From Curtobacterium sp. L6-1 (GTDB lineage Bacteria > Actinomycetota > Actinomycetes > Actinomycetales > Microbacteriaceae): a stretch of DNA of 64,000 bases. The DNA lies in NCBI RefSeq assembly GCF_018885305.1, contig NZ_CP076544.1, positions 2,666,001 through 2,730,000 of the forward strand. Direction: 5' to 3'. Each line of letters begins with the position of its first letter. Position 1 is the stretch's first letter. Of the stretch, positions 43,107 through 51,201 are shown one piece after another. The notes below the pieces were generated by a model. It was not told the DNA's origin. It was given only the letters and a program-made list of their open reading frames with translations, and made no database searches. A program made the translations under genes and the position numbers.

Positions 43107-43697
43107 ATGACCAATAGGGACGCCGAGTTGCAAGAGTTCGCGGCGGCGCTCAGCGCGTACGAGATTCCGCGCGTCGGCTGGCCGACATCGGTGTTGCCGC
43201 CGAAGGGAGTGCGCGTGAGAGGTTCGGAGCATGGCTCGAGTGTGAACATCTTCGTCAGCAGCGCCGACGGTGAGGCCATCGCACGGTTGGACCTCGAGAC
43301 CCGTGAGGTCATCGTCGACGCGACCGGCGACAACGAAGACATACTTCGGCTGCTGCAACGCCTGGCGTTGCGCTACGTCGCGGATCGCGACGATTTCGAT
43401 GAACGACGCGGCGTCGAGGTACGGCCGGCGCCGCCAGAGTTTCTAGAGGACGACCCGGACACCTGGTCGCCGCTTCAACTGTTCGCGCACATCACGAACA
43501 GCTACTGGTACCCGCCAGGACCGTCCGTCCCCGACCTGGACGGATGGCTTCGGTTCTCAGTGGACACCGTCCGGTTCAACGAGTGGCGTGTCCGCCGGCC
43601 CGACGGGGCCAGAGCTCAGCATCCAGACCCTCTTCAAGCCGAGCGATGGTTTGCAGATCCGGCCACGCCTGACCAGCCAGCACCCGCTGCAGAGTGA
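43107..43697 (+). CDS. Hypothetical protein, alpha/beta
   Basis: A 196-residue protein from ATG 43107 (an ATG at 43095 is in frame). It starts MTNRDAELQEFAAALSAYEI, has a beta-hairpin DGEAIARLDLETREVIVD, and helices LRLLQRLALRYVADRDDFDE. A W-rich segment follows (ITNSYWYPPGPSVPDLDGWL). The last ~40 residues lie antisense to the HTH gene at 43576-43869 and look Pro/Ala-rich, so an original stop may have been lost. No family recognised. Confidence 0.5.
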   Translation: MTNRDAELQEFAAALSAYEIPRVGWPTSVLPPKGVRVRGSEHGSSVNIFVSSADGEAIARLDLETREVIVDATGDNEDILRLLQRLALRYVADRDDFDERRGVEVRPAPPEFLEDDPDTWSPLQLFAHITNSYWYPPGPSVPDLDGWLRFSVDTVRFNEWRVRRPDGARAQHPDPLQAERWFADPATPDQPAPAAE

Positions 43698-43869
43698 CAT
43701 GACCAAGCCCGGCGTCAGCAGCAACCGCTCGAAGGCTTCGCCCCGCCATCGCTACACGAAGATTCACGACAAACTTTCTCGCGACTTCCCCGAACGGGTC
43801 CTCGGACGGAACCTCCGGCCACGGCGCGTCGGCGAGCTCCACCGGCAACGCACGCATCGGTCGACCCAT
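43576..43869 (-). CDS. Xre-like helix-turn-helix protein
   Basis: A 97-residue DNA-binding protein. The helix-turn-helix is in MAGRSLRAVAADAGLGHVTL with QRVLAGQAWPDLQTIARLEE following, matching the Xre pattern (R-x-L-A-x-x-G-x-S/T...W-P-x-L-x-T-L-x-x-I). I chose the ATG at 43869 (MGRPMRALPVEL); a start at 43914 is possible. It overlaps the end of the gene at 43107 by 122 bp on the opposite strand and is divergent from the recombinase-like gene at 43913, which it may regulate. Confidence 0.65.
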   Translation of the reverse strand: MGRPMRALPVELADAPWPEVPSEDPFGEVARKFVVNLRVAMAGRSLRAVAADAGLGHVTLQRVLAGQAWPDLQTIARLEEGLDAELWPRRAGGHATR

Positions 43870-43912
43870 ACCGAAAGCGTAGGGGGCACGGTACGTAATC
43901 CGGGACAACGTC

Positions 43913-44761
43913 ATGGCTGATCCGACTCGTCCGTACCGGCCTCAACTCCCGGGGAGAGATTGGGACGCGATCGCCCCGTACGTCCACGACGTCGTCGCAC
44001 GGGCGGAACCCCTCGTCACCTACAGCGCCCGGGAGTTGTACCCGGCCGTGACACGGCTCGCTCACTTCGCCCGATCCGAGTACGCACCGCTCACGGACGG
44101 CGCCGTCTTCCATCCGTACATGGTGAATCGCTTCGTCATCCATCACCTCGCCGGCTACAACCGCGCCAGCCGGAACACCGTCCGGGCCCGCCTCCGACGC
44201 GTCTCCGAAGCGCTCCTCGGTGACGACGCGGCCGGGAAGTTCAAAGCGCTCGGCAAAGCGGACGCAGTCACGCCATACACAGCCGTCGAGCAGGCCGCGC
44301 TCGAAGGGTGGTCTCGGGCGCAGACGTCAGATGAGCGACGGACATCCGCTTCCGCACTGCTCTCGCTCGGATTCGGGGCAGGGCTCACCGGGGCAGAGAT
44401 CATTCGGGTGCGGCTCGAGCAGGTGGACGCTGACGGCGAGTTGGTCGTAGTGCACGTCGCCGGTGACGGTGGACGCCAGGTCCCCGTGTTGGCTGAATGG
44501 GACGCCGGTCTCCGGGCACGACTCGACTACATGGACGGGTCCGGATGGGCGTTCCGCGCAGACCAGCGCGGCGGCAACATCAACCTCATCACCGACTTCA
44601 TCTCCCGCACCGCAGCACCTATGGAGATCCAGAGCCGTCGGATGCGGGCCACCTGGCTCGTCGGACACCTCGAGCGCGGCACCCCGTTGAAGATGCTCCT
44701 GCGGGTCGCCGGCCTGCAATCAGCGGAAGCGCTCGATCGGGTGCTGCCGTTCGTCCAGTAG
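43913..44761 (+). CDS. Tyrosine-recombinase-like protein, atypical (paralogue 1)
   Basis: A 282-residue protein with the layout of a phage integrase: a helical N-terminal core-binding part (VTYSARELYPAVTRLAHFAR) and a C-terminal part beginning ALLSLGFGAGLTGAEIIRVR and GELVVVHVAGDGGRQVPVLA, as in the catalytic domain. The motif box is altered: RMRATWLVGHLERGTPLKML then AGLQSAEALDRVLPF. The usual H-x-x-R-H is replaced by R-x-x-W...H and the final Tyr is absent. It is paralogous to the gene at 46995. It may bind DNA without cutting it, or use other residues. Confidence 0.6.
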   Translation: MADPTRPYRPQLPGRDWDAIAPYVHDVVARAEPLVTYSARELYPAVTRLAHFARSEYAPLTDGAVFHPYMVNRFVIHHLAGYNRASRNTVRARLRRVSEALLGDDAAGKFKALGKADAVTPYTAVEQAALEGWSRAQTSDERRTSASALLSLGFGAGLTGAEIIRVRLEQVDADGELVVVHVAGDGGRQVPVLAEWDAGLRARLDYMDGSGWAFRADQRGGNINLITDFISRTAAPMEIQSRRMRATWLVGHLERGTPLKMLLRVAGLQSAEALDRVLPFVQ

Positions 44762-44821
44762 CACTCGCAGTCGAGGCTTACGCCTCGCCACCGCGGCACT
44801 GGCCGGGATCCGCGCATAGGC

Positions 44822-44911
44822 ATGCAGGACAACCTGCAACCGCGGTTGCAGGAAAACATGCAACACTGTTTGCAGGAAAACCTGCAACCTCGGTTGCAGG
44901 AAAACATGCAA
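44822..44911. promoter_or_regulatory. Array of four palindromic operators before the toxin-antitoxin pair
   Basis: Four 18-bp palindromes of the type TTGCAGGnnnnCCTGCAA (44822-44839, 44846-44863, 44870-44887, 44894-44911) are separated by 6-bp spacers, giving a strict 24-bp period. They end nine bases before the GTG of the antitoxin. AbiEi-type antitoxins repress their own promoters by binding inverted repeats, so this is probably the operator. The 24-bp period also keeps a frame open upstream, but the ribosome site AGGAG before GTG 44921 favours a regulatory role. Confidence 0.75.
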
Positions 44912-44920
44912 GGAGTAGTC

Positions 44921-45532
44921 GTGAAGGGAAACGAGCTCGTCTGGCGAACCGTCGCCGACGCAGCGTTACGTGGTGAACGACGGTGGTCGAGCGTAGGCCA
45001 GCTCGCCGACGAATCGGGCGTGCCGCTGCGGACCGGATACCTCGCCATCGAGCGGCTCCTCGAGATCGGCGCGATGGAACCACGGAACCCAGGCGTTGCC
45101 ACGACCAATCCGGAGAAGGTATTGACGCTCCTCGCCGCCTGGCGGAACCTTCGGAAGGACACGATTGCCCGAACCACCCTGGAGGCCGCGCAGTCCCTGA
45201 TGGACTCGAGTCAGCGCCCCTACGCCATCGGAGGAGCTGACGCCGCTCTCGTCTACCTTGACGGGTGGAACAACGTCGCGGACGTCGGGATGCGGTACGT
45301 CTACATGCCTGCCAACACCATCACAGAGCCGCTGCCATCTGGCGACGAAGTGTCGATCCTGGCGATGGACAAGCGTGCGACCCGCAACTGGACAAACGGC
45401 TACTCAAGCCTTGCTCAGACCTACGCGGATCTCTTCGCGCAAGCCGGGTGGCAGGCGGAGGAGTTTCGCCGCATGCTCTGGTCTCGACACTTCGCTACAC
45501 CTGATTGGGACCAGAAGGAAACGCGCTCATGA
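44921..45532 (+). CDS. AbiEi-like antitoxin (type IV toxin-antitoxin)
   Basis: A 203-residue protein from a GTG preceded by AGGAG. The N-terminal region is a winged helix-turn-helix (RRWSSVGQLADESGVPLRTG, YLAIERLLEIGAMEPRNPG). The C-terminal two thirds (QRPYAIGGADAALVYLDGWN, VGMRYVYMPAN, VSILAMDK) resembles AbiEi C-terminal domains, which oppose the cognate nucleotidyltransferase. Its stop overlaps the toxin ATG as ATGA. The pairing, size and operator array support a type IV toxin-antitoxin unit. AbiE systems can block phage. Confidence 0.7.
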   Translation: MKGNELVWRTVADAALRGERRWSSVGQLADESGVPLRTGYLAIERLLEIGAMEPRNPGVATTNPEKVLTLLAAWRNLRKDTIARTTLEAAQSLMDSSQRPYAIGGADAALVYLDGWNNVADVGMRYVYMPANTITEPLPSGDEVSILAMDKRATRNWTNGYSSLAQTYADLFAQAGWQAEEFRRMLWSRHFATPDWDQKETRS

Positions 45533-46353
45533 CAGACGCCACGTTCACCATGGACGAGCTCGGCCGCCTCCACGCGCTCGTCGACAGCCTCGGCGAGACC
45601 CTGGATCCTTCGATCCTCATCGGCGGGTGGGCGACCTGGTTGCGACTCGGCGGCGACTCGTTCTTCTCCCGCGACATCGACCTCATCGTCAAGAGCCAGT
45701 CGCTCCGCTCCACTCTCCGGGAGACGCTCGAGGACTACAGCGAGAACCCGAATCTCGGCGGGAAGAAGGTCCGCGGCACCATCGACGGCATCCACATCGA
45801 TGCGTACATTCCCTATGAGTCGGAGCTCGGCGGAAAGCTTCGATTGAAAGTCGATGTGCTCGCCAACCACGTGGACCCGGTGCCTATCAAGAACTGGCTC
45901 CTCCTGAACCCGGAAGCTCACGTCATCTCGAAGATGGCCGCCCTCATCGACCGGCCCGACAGCACGAAGGGTTCGAAGGACGCCCGCGAGGTGATGGCCA
46001 TGCTCTTCCCCGCCGCCGACAGCCCGTTCGCCAACCTCGACAGCGGGTACGCGATACGGATCCTCTTCGACGCGACCGCTGGTTCAGAGGCCGACATCCC
46101 CGGTCACGTTGCGGAGATCTTCGAACTGCTTCCGAACATCGCCAATGTCAACCGCAAGCAGCGCAAAGCCATCGCAACCCTCGGGAAGGAATGGGGCAAC
46201 GAAGCCAAGGACCAGCTCGCTGCACGGCAGCGCTCGGCGAACGCGCCGACCTTCGGCTCCCCACCTACGCGACGGAAGGATGTAGGGCAGCCGGGCAACG
46301 GCGGCAAGTTCTCGAACCGTGCCCGCCCCGACAGCGACGCGACCTTGCTCTAA
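45529..46353 (+). CDS. AbiEii-like nucleotidyltransferase toxin
   Basis: A 274-residue protein with a nucleotidyltransferase fold: ILIGGWATWLRLG (Gly32, Gly33) followed by SFFSRDIDLIV with Asp49 and Asp51 as metal ligands, and IHIDAYIPYESELGGKLRLK supplying the third acidic position. The C-terminal part is helical (GHVAEIFELLPNIANVNRKQ) and ends in a disordered basic tail (PTRRKDVGQPGNGGKFSNRA). AbiEii toxins transfer a nucleotide, and some modify tRNA. It is translationally coupled to the antitoxin. No disabling change seen. Confidence 0.75.
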   Translation: MTDATFTMDELGRLHALVDSLGETLDPSILIGGWATWLRLGGDSFFSRDIDLIVKSQSLRSTLRETLEDYSENPNLGGKKVRGTIDGIHIDAYIPYESELGGKLRLKVDVLANHVDPVPIKNWLLLNPEAHVISKMAALIDRPDSTKGSKDAREVMAMLFPAADSPFANLDSGYAIRILFDATAGSEADIPGHVAEIFELLPNIANVNRKQRKAIATLGKEWGNEAKDQLAARQRSANAPTFGSPPTRRKDVGQPGNGGKFSNRARPDSDATLL

Positions 46354-46994
46354 ACCCGGCTCCATTTTTGCCGACTCCTACCAGCACTGCCTCCGACGGT
46401 CACTCGCGGTTCGGGATTGGCAACCTTGAAGCCGACGGTATGCGCCAGGTGACCGGAACACGTCGTGCCCCGGCGGATAGCAGCACTTACAGGAAGTACT
46501 GGCGGGGCAATACCTTCCTCGCGGTCGCGTGGTTCCACATGCTCACGACCGCATTGTGGCGACTGAGGGCTCCTGGGAGACACCGCACTGTCGGCTGGCT
46601 GAGCACAGGCGACGAACCGCTCTCAGCGCAGTCGCACGCATGAGCACTACTGGCAGGCGCCCCGAGCCGACCGCCGTCGTAGCGACGTCAGGACTGATCT
46701 GGACCGAGGCGCTTTGGGCGCTCCTCGGGGACGGATAGACGGTCGATGACGTTCGGCGCATTCATCAAGACGTTGTCACGGAGTCCAGAGGCACCACCGA
46801 TGAGATGGACGACACGCGCGGGCATCGTCGATGGCGGAAGGCAATCTTCGCTTCCGTCGCAGTGCCTTCAAAACTCCACAACTGATCTCTGATCGGGACT
46901 TTTTCCGGACGACTTCGTCGGGGTCCCCTGCCCAGCACCACCGATCTCACACTCAAGATCCCAGCTGGCCGGATCCTCCGCGCATACGAACGGC
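46354..46994. other. Gene-free stretch of about 640 bp
   Basis: Between the toxin gene and the recombinase-like gene I see only short frames with shadow composition. One 150-codon frame contains YWRGNTFLAVAWFHMLTTAL and could be a remnant of a lost protein, but I cannot place it. The promoter of the next gene is probably near the right end, where AT content rises. Confidence 0.4.
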
Positions 46995-48737
46995 ATGACC
47001 GCACGCCAGCACCAGACCCCTTCCGCTTCGACCACTCCTGTAGCACACTTTGTTCCTACCAAGGAACACGACTCGCCGGAGATTTGGGAGGCGCTGTTGA
47101 AGTACCGCCCTGTCAACGTCCTGCCCGCGGACTGGACCCGAGTGAAGGACTTCTGCCGTCAGGCCGTTCTCACGTACGGACCCTCCAACGCGAAAATCGC
47201 TGCGGAGATGCTCTCCACCGTCACCTTGTTCGTCCTCTGGGCGACCCGCGAAGAGTACGCACCGCTCGACTACGAAGGCATCTTCCACCCCTCGCTCATG
47301 GGCCGGTACCTCCGCAGCCGTGTCAGCAACAAGAACTCAAGCGCCTACAAATCACTGCACTCCCGACTTTTCCGCATCGCCGCCGCCGTCGCCGACGTCG
47401 ACCACAACCGGAGAAAGCGCGGCCGATTCGCCGTCCCCGTGCACGAGTACGCCGCCGCAGAACTCGCCGACCTCGAGAGCTGGGCTGGCGCGCACCGAAC
47501 CGCAGAGCGCCGGCAGCAGGCCCGCACTGTCCTCGCGCTCATGGGCGGAGCCGGCCTGTGGACCAAGGAAGCCCTCGCCGTCCGAGAAGCAGACGTCCTC
47601 ACCGACGCCGACGGATGCTCCATCCGTGTCAGCGGACGCAACGCCCGTGTCGTACCGGTGTTGTCGGACTTCGCCCAATACCTCGACGCACCGGGCACTC
47701 GCTCCGACGGTGCACGATTCGTGCTGTTCCCGGACGGTTCCAGCGCGGAGTCCCGCGCCGGCTCACTCAAGCTTCTCTACCGCGGAGCGCACCCGTCACC
47801 GAACCCGCAGTGGCTGCGCGACACGTGGATGCTCCGTCAGCTCCGTGCGCTGCCTGCCAGCATCGTGATGGAGGCCGCGGGTATGCCAGATGTCACCACG
47901 CTCCGCCGCTATCTTCCCAACGCGTCGCTGCAGTACGAGATGTGGGAGTCCGCGCTCCGCAATCCCGCCGCATACGGAGCGAGCATGGAAAACACCGGCG
48001 ACAACTTCAGCGCATACGGGGACGACACCTGGCGAACCGCATACGGGAAGCTGCGCGACGATGTCGCGTCGGCCACAGTGAAGCTCCGTGACGCGCTCGG
48101 GAACCCCGCCGTCGGCGTCGCAGCCACGTCCGAAACCACCGGCCTGGACGGCAATCGTGCTCGGGAAGCCGCTTTGGCAAAGCTACGCGACCACGTCGAC
48201 CCCGAGAACGACAAGCTCGGCGACGCACAGCGCGTCGAAGGTCGACCCCGCCCACGTGACCGAGCCCGGGGCGCCAACTACGAGCGTCGGCCCATGTCGG
48301 CCGCGCGCAACGAGCAAACGCTCGCGACAGACAGCACTGCCTTCCCAGCGGGCACCCCCACGGCTCCGTTCAAGCGTGTCGAGCAGGCGGTCTCGACGGA
48401 TAGCACCGCCTTCCCCGCAGGCACCCCCACGGCTCCGTTCAAGCGCATTGCTGCGTCGGAGCCCCACGTCGACGATGCTCGCGAGCTCGTCAACGGGGAG
48501 GAGCGCGCGCCGCGACGTATCGAGACGCTCGAGGTTGAATGGACGCCTAAGCGACCGCGGAAGAAGTCCCGGTACGCGGCCCTCCCGCCCAGCACTCCCA
48601 ACCTCCCGGCAGCGTTAGAGGACCTCGCCACTGCGGCTCCGAAGAGCCAGACCGACGTGCCGGCATCGGAGTTCGAAGTGCTTCGTGCGGCGCTCCTCGC
48701 CGAAGTGCGCCGGTCGGCACGAGGTGACAAGCGATGA
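46995..48737 (+). CDS. Tyrosine-recombinase-like protein with a long repetitive tail (paralogue 2)
   Basis: A 580-residue protein. Residues 1-330 parallel the gene at 43913: TLFVLWATREEYAPLDYEGI, a helical linker, then ARTVLALMGGAGLWTKEALA, CSIRVSGRNARVVPVLSDF, and QWLRDTWMLRQLRALPASIV followed by MPDVTTLRRYLPNAS. A Tyr is present here in the last box, but the central H-x-x-R is again R-x-x-W. Residues 330-580 are low-complexity, with KLRD repeats and a 23-residue tandem repeat (TDSTAFPAGTPTAPFKR...). It overlaps the transposase-like gene downstream by ATGA, so both are made together. Confidence 0.6.
   Translation: MTARQHQTPSASTTPVAHFVPTKEHDSPEIWEALLKYRPVNVLPADWTRVKDFCRQAVLTYGPSNAKIAAEMLSTVTLFVLWATREEYAPLDYEGIFHPSLMGRYLRSRVSNKNSSAYKSLHSRLFRIAAAVADVDHNRRKRGRFAVPVHEYAAAELADLESWAGAHRTAERRQQARTVLALMGGAGLWTKEALAVREADVLTDADGCSIRVSGRNARVVPVLSDFAQYLDAPGTRSDGARFVLFPDGSSAESRAGSLKLLYRGAHPSPNPQWLRDTWMLRQLRALPASIVMEAAGMPDVTTLRRYLPNASLQYEMWESALRNPAAYGASMENTGDNFSAYGDDTWRTAYGKLRDDVASATVKLRDALGNPAVGVAATSETTGLDGNRAREAALAKLRDHVDPENDKLGDAQRVEGRPRPRDRARGANYERRPMSAARNEQTLATDSTAFPAGTPTAPFKRVEQAVSTDSTAFPAGTPTAPFKRIAASEPHVDDARELVNGEERAPRRIETLEVEWTPKRPRKKSRYAALPPSTPNLPAALEDLATAAPKSQTDVPASEFEVLRAALLAEVRRSARGDKR
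48327..48446 (+). repeat. 69-bp coding repeat in the recombinase-like gene
   Basis: A 69-bp unit starting at 48327 recurs at 48396, the second copy being partial (17 codons). It encodes the TDSTAFPAGTPTAPFKR repeat. The two copies differ at some third positions, so the duplication is not recent. Confidence 0.85.
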
Positions 48738-50680
48738 CCGCCCTCGCGAACACGTGGGACAACACCGTCGCAGCGACCTTCGACGTGCTCCGCACTATCG
48801 GCGAAGGTGGCCTCACCGAAGCGGAGGTGAAGGCGGGCCCCGGGCCGATGACCCCCATCGACGCTCACCTCGCCCAGGCGTGGCTCGACCGTGTCATCCA
48901 GTCCCAGGTACTGCCGCCGCTTGGAGTGTGGCGACGACGGAACCGCGAACGGGCCGGGAAGCGCAACGGCGGCCCTGCGCCGGCCATCAATGACGCCGTC
49001 ATCCTCACCATCGCGCTCATCCTCGTCATCGAACACTCGTCCGTCCGCGTGCAAGACATGGCGCGTGCGCTCCAGCACCGACTCACCCCCGACGCGCGTG
49101 AGGTACTCGGCATCGGCCACCTCTACGACAACCCGTTCACCAACTGGTACTTCATCGCACATCGCGCCATCCACCGTGTCATCGCGACATTTGACCCGTA
49201 TATCACCAACGACGGCGCCAAACGGAACCAGTGGAAGGCGATGTCGTACGAGGACCGCATCGCATGGGAGGCCGCAGTCGACCCGGAGTTCGTCGCGGAA
49301 CTGAACGCTCGCGCCGAGTGGTTCATGAACGCACTCGTCGAGATGTCGCTGCAGCAGCAGGCGCGGAAGTACCGGCGGAAGAAAACGTCCATGACCATCG
49401 ACCAGAGCGGAGTGAAGGCTTCAGCGGTCATGGCCCGATGGAAGCGCGACCCGAACACGGGCAAGGAAATCCCGCAGAAGAACGCCCTGGACCCGACAAC
49501 GAACGAGCCTGAGGCGCGTCGCGTCCGCGCGCTCGAAGCGGACTGGGTGACGAAGAAGAAGGGCGCGAAGAAGCGCAACGCCGACGAAGAGGAACGCATC
49601 TCCCGCATCAAATGGGAGCTGGGCTACATGGCGAACATCATCATCGATGTCCTCGAGGACCCCAACTCGGACAAGAAGCTGTTCGCGCCGCAACTCATCC
49701 GCGCCATAAGCCTCGGCACCCCCAACAAACGCATCGGCGGTCACGCCATCTCCCTGCTCGACTCGCTGCAAGGGCGCGGGTACGAGCTGACCCGGCTGAG
49801 CTTCGACCGCGGCTACTCGCAACTCAAGGACGAGTTCCACGAGGAGCTCGTCGCTCGCGGCATCCCCGTGGTGAAGGACTACGTCGACCGGCAGAAAGGC
49901 ATCACCAACGGCGCCATCGGCAATTCAGTCATGGTCGAGGGCCGCTACTACTGCCCCTCAACCCCGATGGAGCTACTGGAGTCCACGAAGCTCTGGGAGC
50001 AGGGCAAGCTCACCAACGAGGAGTACTGGGCCGCGCGGAAGAAGCTCGAGAAGTACGAACTCATCCTCCACGAGCAGAAGGCGAACGGTACGCTCCGCCT
50101 CAGCTGTCCCGCCTCTGGTTCCTCCCCGACGGCGTCCTGCCCGCTCCGCGAGCTGCAGAGGACCGCCGTCCCTGACGAGGAAGCGGACCGTGTTCGCGTT
50201 CAGCCGTCGAACATCACCGACCGGCAGAAGGACTATAAGGTCTGCTGCCAGAAGTCCGTCTCGGTGAAGCCGACGACCCACGTGCAGCAGCGGCAGAAGC
50301 TTCGCTACGGCAGTAAGGAATGGTTCGACACGTACCGAGCCGACCGGAACAGCAGCGAGTCATCCAACGACCTGCTTCAGAAGGACCACAACCTCGAGAA
50401 CACGATGAGCCGTCCGATGCACGGTCTCGCCGCGCAGCAGTTCGCGCTCGCGCTCTTCGCAGTCGCGTCGAACATGCGTCGCATCATCAAGTTCGAACAC
50501 GACGTCTACGAAACGGAACGACGAGCCGCCGCTGGCCGCGCACCCCAGCCGCGGAAGCAGCCCGATGAGTACCTCAAGCGTGCCCGCGACCGGAACAGTG
50601 AAACGCGCTACATGCGGAACCCGCCACCCCGGAAACTGGTGCCCTGGGAGCCGTTAGAGCTACCGCCAGTGCCCGCTTAG
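48734..50680 (+). CDS. DDE transposase-like protein (IS1182/IS5-like fold)
   Basis: A 648-residue protein. The N-terminal ~190 residues are helical, the part that carries DNA binding in IS1182-type transposases. KKTSMTIDQSGVKASAVM holds the first candidate Asp near residue 224. TRLSFDRGYSQLKDEFHEEL then GIPVVKDYVDRQ holds the second Asp, and EWFDTYRADRNSSESSNDLL provides the third acidic residue in the YR...E form typical of IS4/IS5/IS1182 enzymes, followed by an AAQQFALALFAVASNMRRI helix. It is larger than usual and has no recognisable terminal inverted repeats. It is coupled to the recombinase-like gene and is the last gene before the tRNA-Ser. Confidence 0.65.
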   Translation: MTALANTWDNTVAATFDVLRTIGEGGLTEAEVKAGPGPMTPIDAHLAQAWLDRVIQSQVLPPLGVWRRRNRERAGKRNGGPAPAINDAVILTIALILVIEHSSVRVQDMARALQHRLTPDAREVLGIGHLYDNPFTNWYFIAHRAIHRVIATFDPYITNDGAKRNQWKAMSYEDRIAWEAAVDPEFVAELNARAEWFMNALVEMSLQQQARKYRRKKTSMTIDQSGVKASAVMARWKRDPNTGKEIPQKNALDPTTNEPEARRVRALEADWVTKKKGAKKRNADEEERISRIKWELGYMANIIIDVLEDPNSDKKLFAPQLIRAISLGTPNKRIGGHAISLLDSLQGRGYELTRLSFDRGYSQLKDEFHEELVARGIPVVKDYVDRQKGITNGAIGNSVMVEGRYYCPSTPMELLESTKLWEQGKLTNEEYWAARKKLEKYELILHEQKANGTLRLSCPASGSSPTASCPLRELQRTAVPDEEADRVRVQPSNITDRQKDYKVCCQKSVSVKPTTHVQQRQKLRYGSKEWFDTYRADRNSSESSNDLLQKDHNLENTMSRPMHGLAAQQFALALFAVASNMRRIIKFEHDVYETERRAAAGRAPQPRKQPDEYLKRARDRNSETRYMRNPPPRKLVPWEPLELPPVPA

Positions 50681-50892
50681 CGGGCCGACCCGCACCGGCG
50701 CCGCCGGCAGAACCGAACACGACTACCCCCACACCCCGACGCTCCAACGCGCCCGAAAACAGGCGCAGAGCGTCCGGGGTGCTTTGGCGCGCCGGAAAAC
50801 AAGCGGCAGACGCTTCGCAGAGAGAGCAGACGCCCGCAGAGCCCTCAGCGAACGCCAACGCAGGGCACAGAACAGCCCCCAAGAACCAGAGA

Positions 50893-50916
50893 AGCCCCCG
50901 GCCGAAGCCGGGGGCT
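50893..50916. terminator. Hairpin terminator between the transposase-like gene and tRNA-Ser
   Basis: AGCCCCCGGC pairs with GCCGGGGGCT around a CGAA loop, about 210 bp after the transposase-like stop. It would also stop transcription coming through the tRNA gene from the right. Confidence 0.75.
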
Positions 50917-50970
50917 CTTCTGTTGGGTCAGACTTGCAAACGCTGGAGACCAGACCTGCAATCAACCCTG

Positions 50971-51060
50971 TGGCGGTACCGGTGGGATTTGAACCCACGG
51001 TGGAGTTGCCCCCACACATGTTTTCGAGACATGCTCCTTAGGCCGCTCGGACACGGTACC
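50971..51060 (-). tRNA. tRNA-Ser (anticodon CGA)
   Basis: Read on the minus strand from 51060, the cloverleaf is complete. Acceptor GGTACCG pairs with CGGTACC. The D arm is TCC/GGA. The anticodon stem CATGT/ACATG encloses loop CTCGAAA with anticodon CGA. A long variable arm is typical of Ser. The T arm is GTGGG-TTCAAAT-CCCAC, then discriminator G, and CCA is encoded at 50971-50973. It reads UCG codons. Its 3' end faces the accessory region, which is the usual orientation for an integration site. Confidence 0.97.
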
Positions 51061-51201
51061 GGGATCGAGTTTACACGATCCGGGAGGCCCGTCGCGACAC
51101 CCGGCCGACCCCTCCTCCACAGGCGCCCACCTTCGGCACCTCATCCCCAGTCCCCCACGACGGTGACCGGGATCCGAGACTCCGCGCGTACCGTCTCCGC
51201 C

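Noticed and set aside
44822..44911. CRISPR-like array or coding repeat before the toxin-antitoxin genes
   Set aside because: The 6-bp gaps are far too short for spacers and there are no cas genes. The palindromic units and the downstream ribosome site at 44911-44915 favour an operator.
46191..46643. Open frame after the AbiEii-like gene as a separate gene
   Set aside because: Its first half overlaps the toxin gene in another frame, and the rest has no recognisable features; at most a remnant.
50681..51201. N-terminal extension of the SGNH hydrolase across the tRNA gene
   Set aside because: It would be translated through a tRNA gene; the ATG at 51202 directly precedes the signal-like helix.
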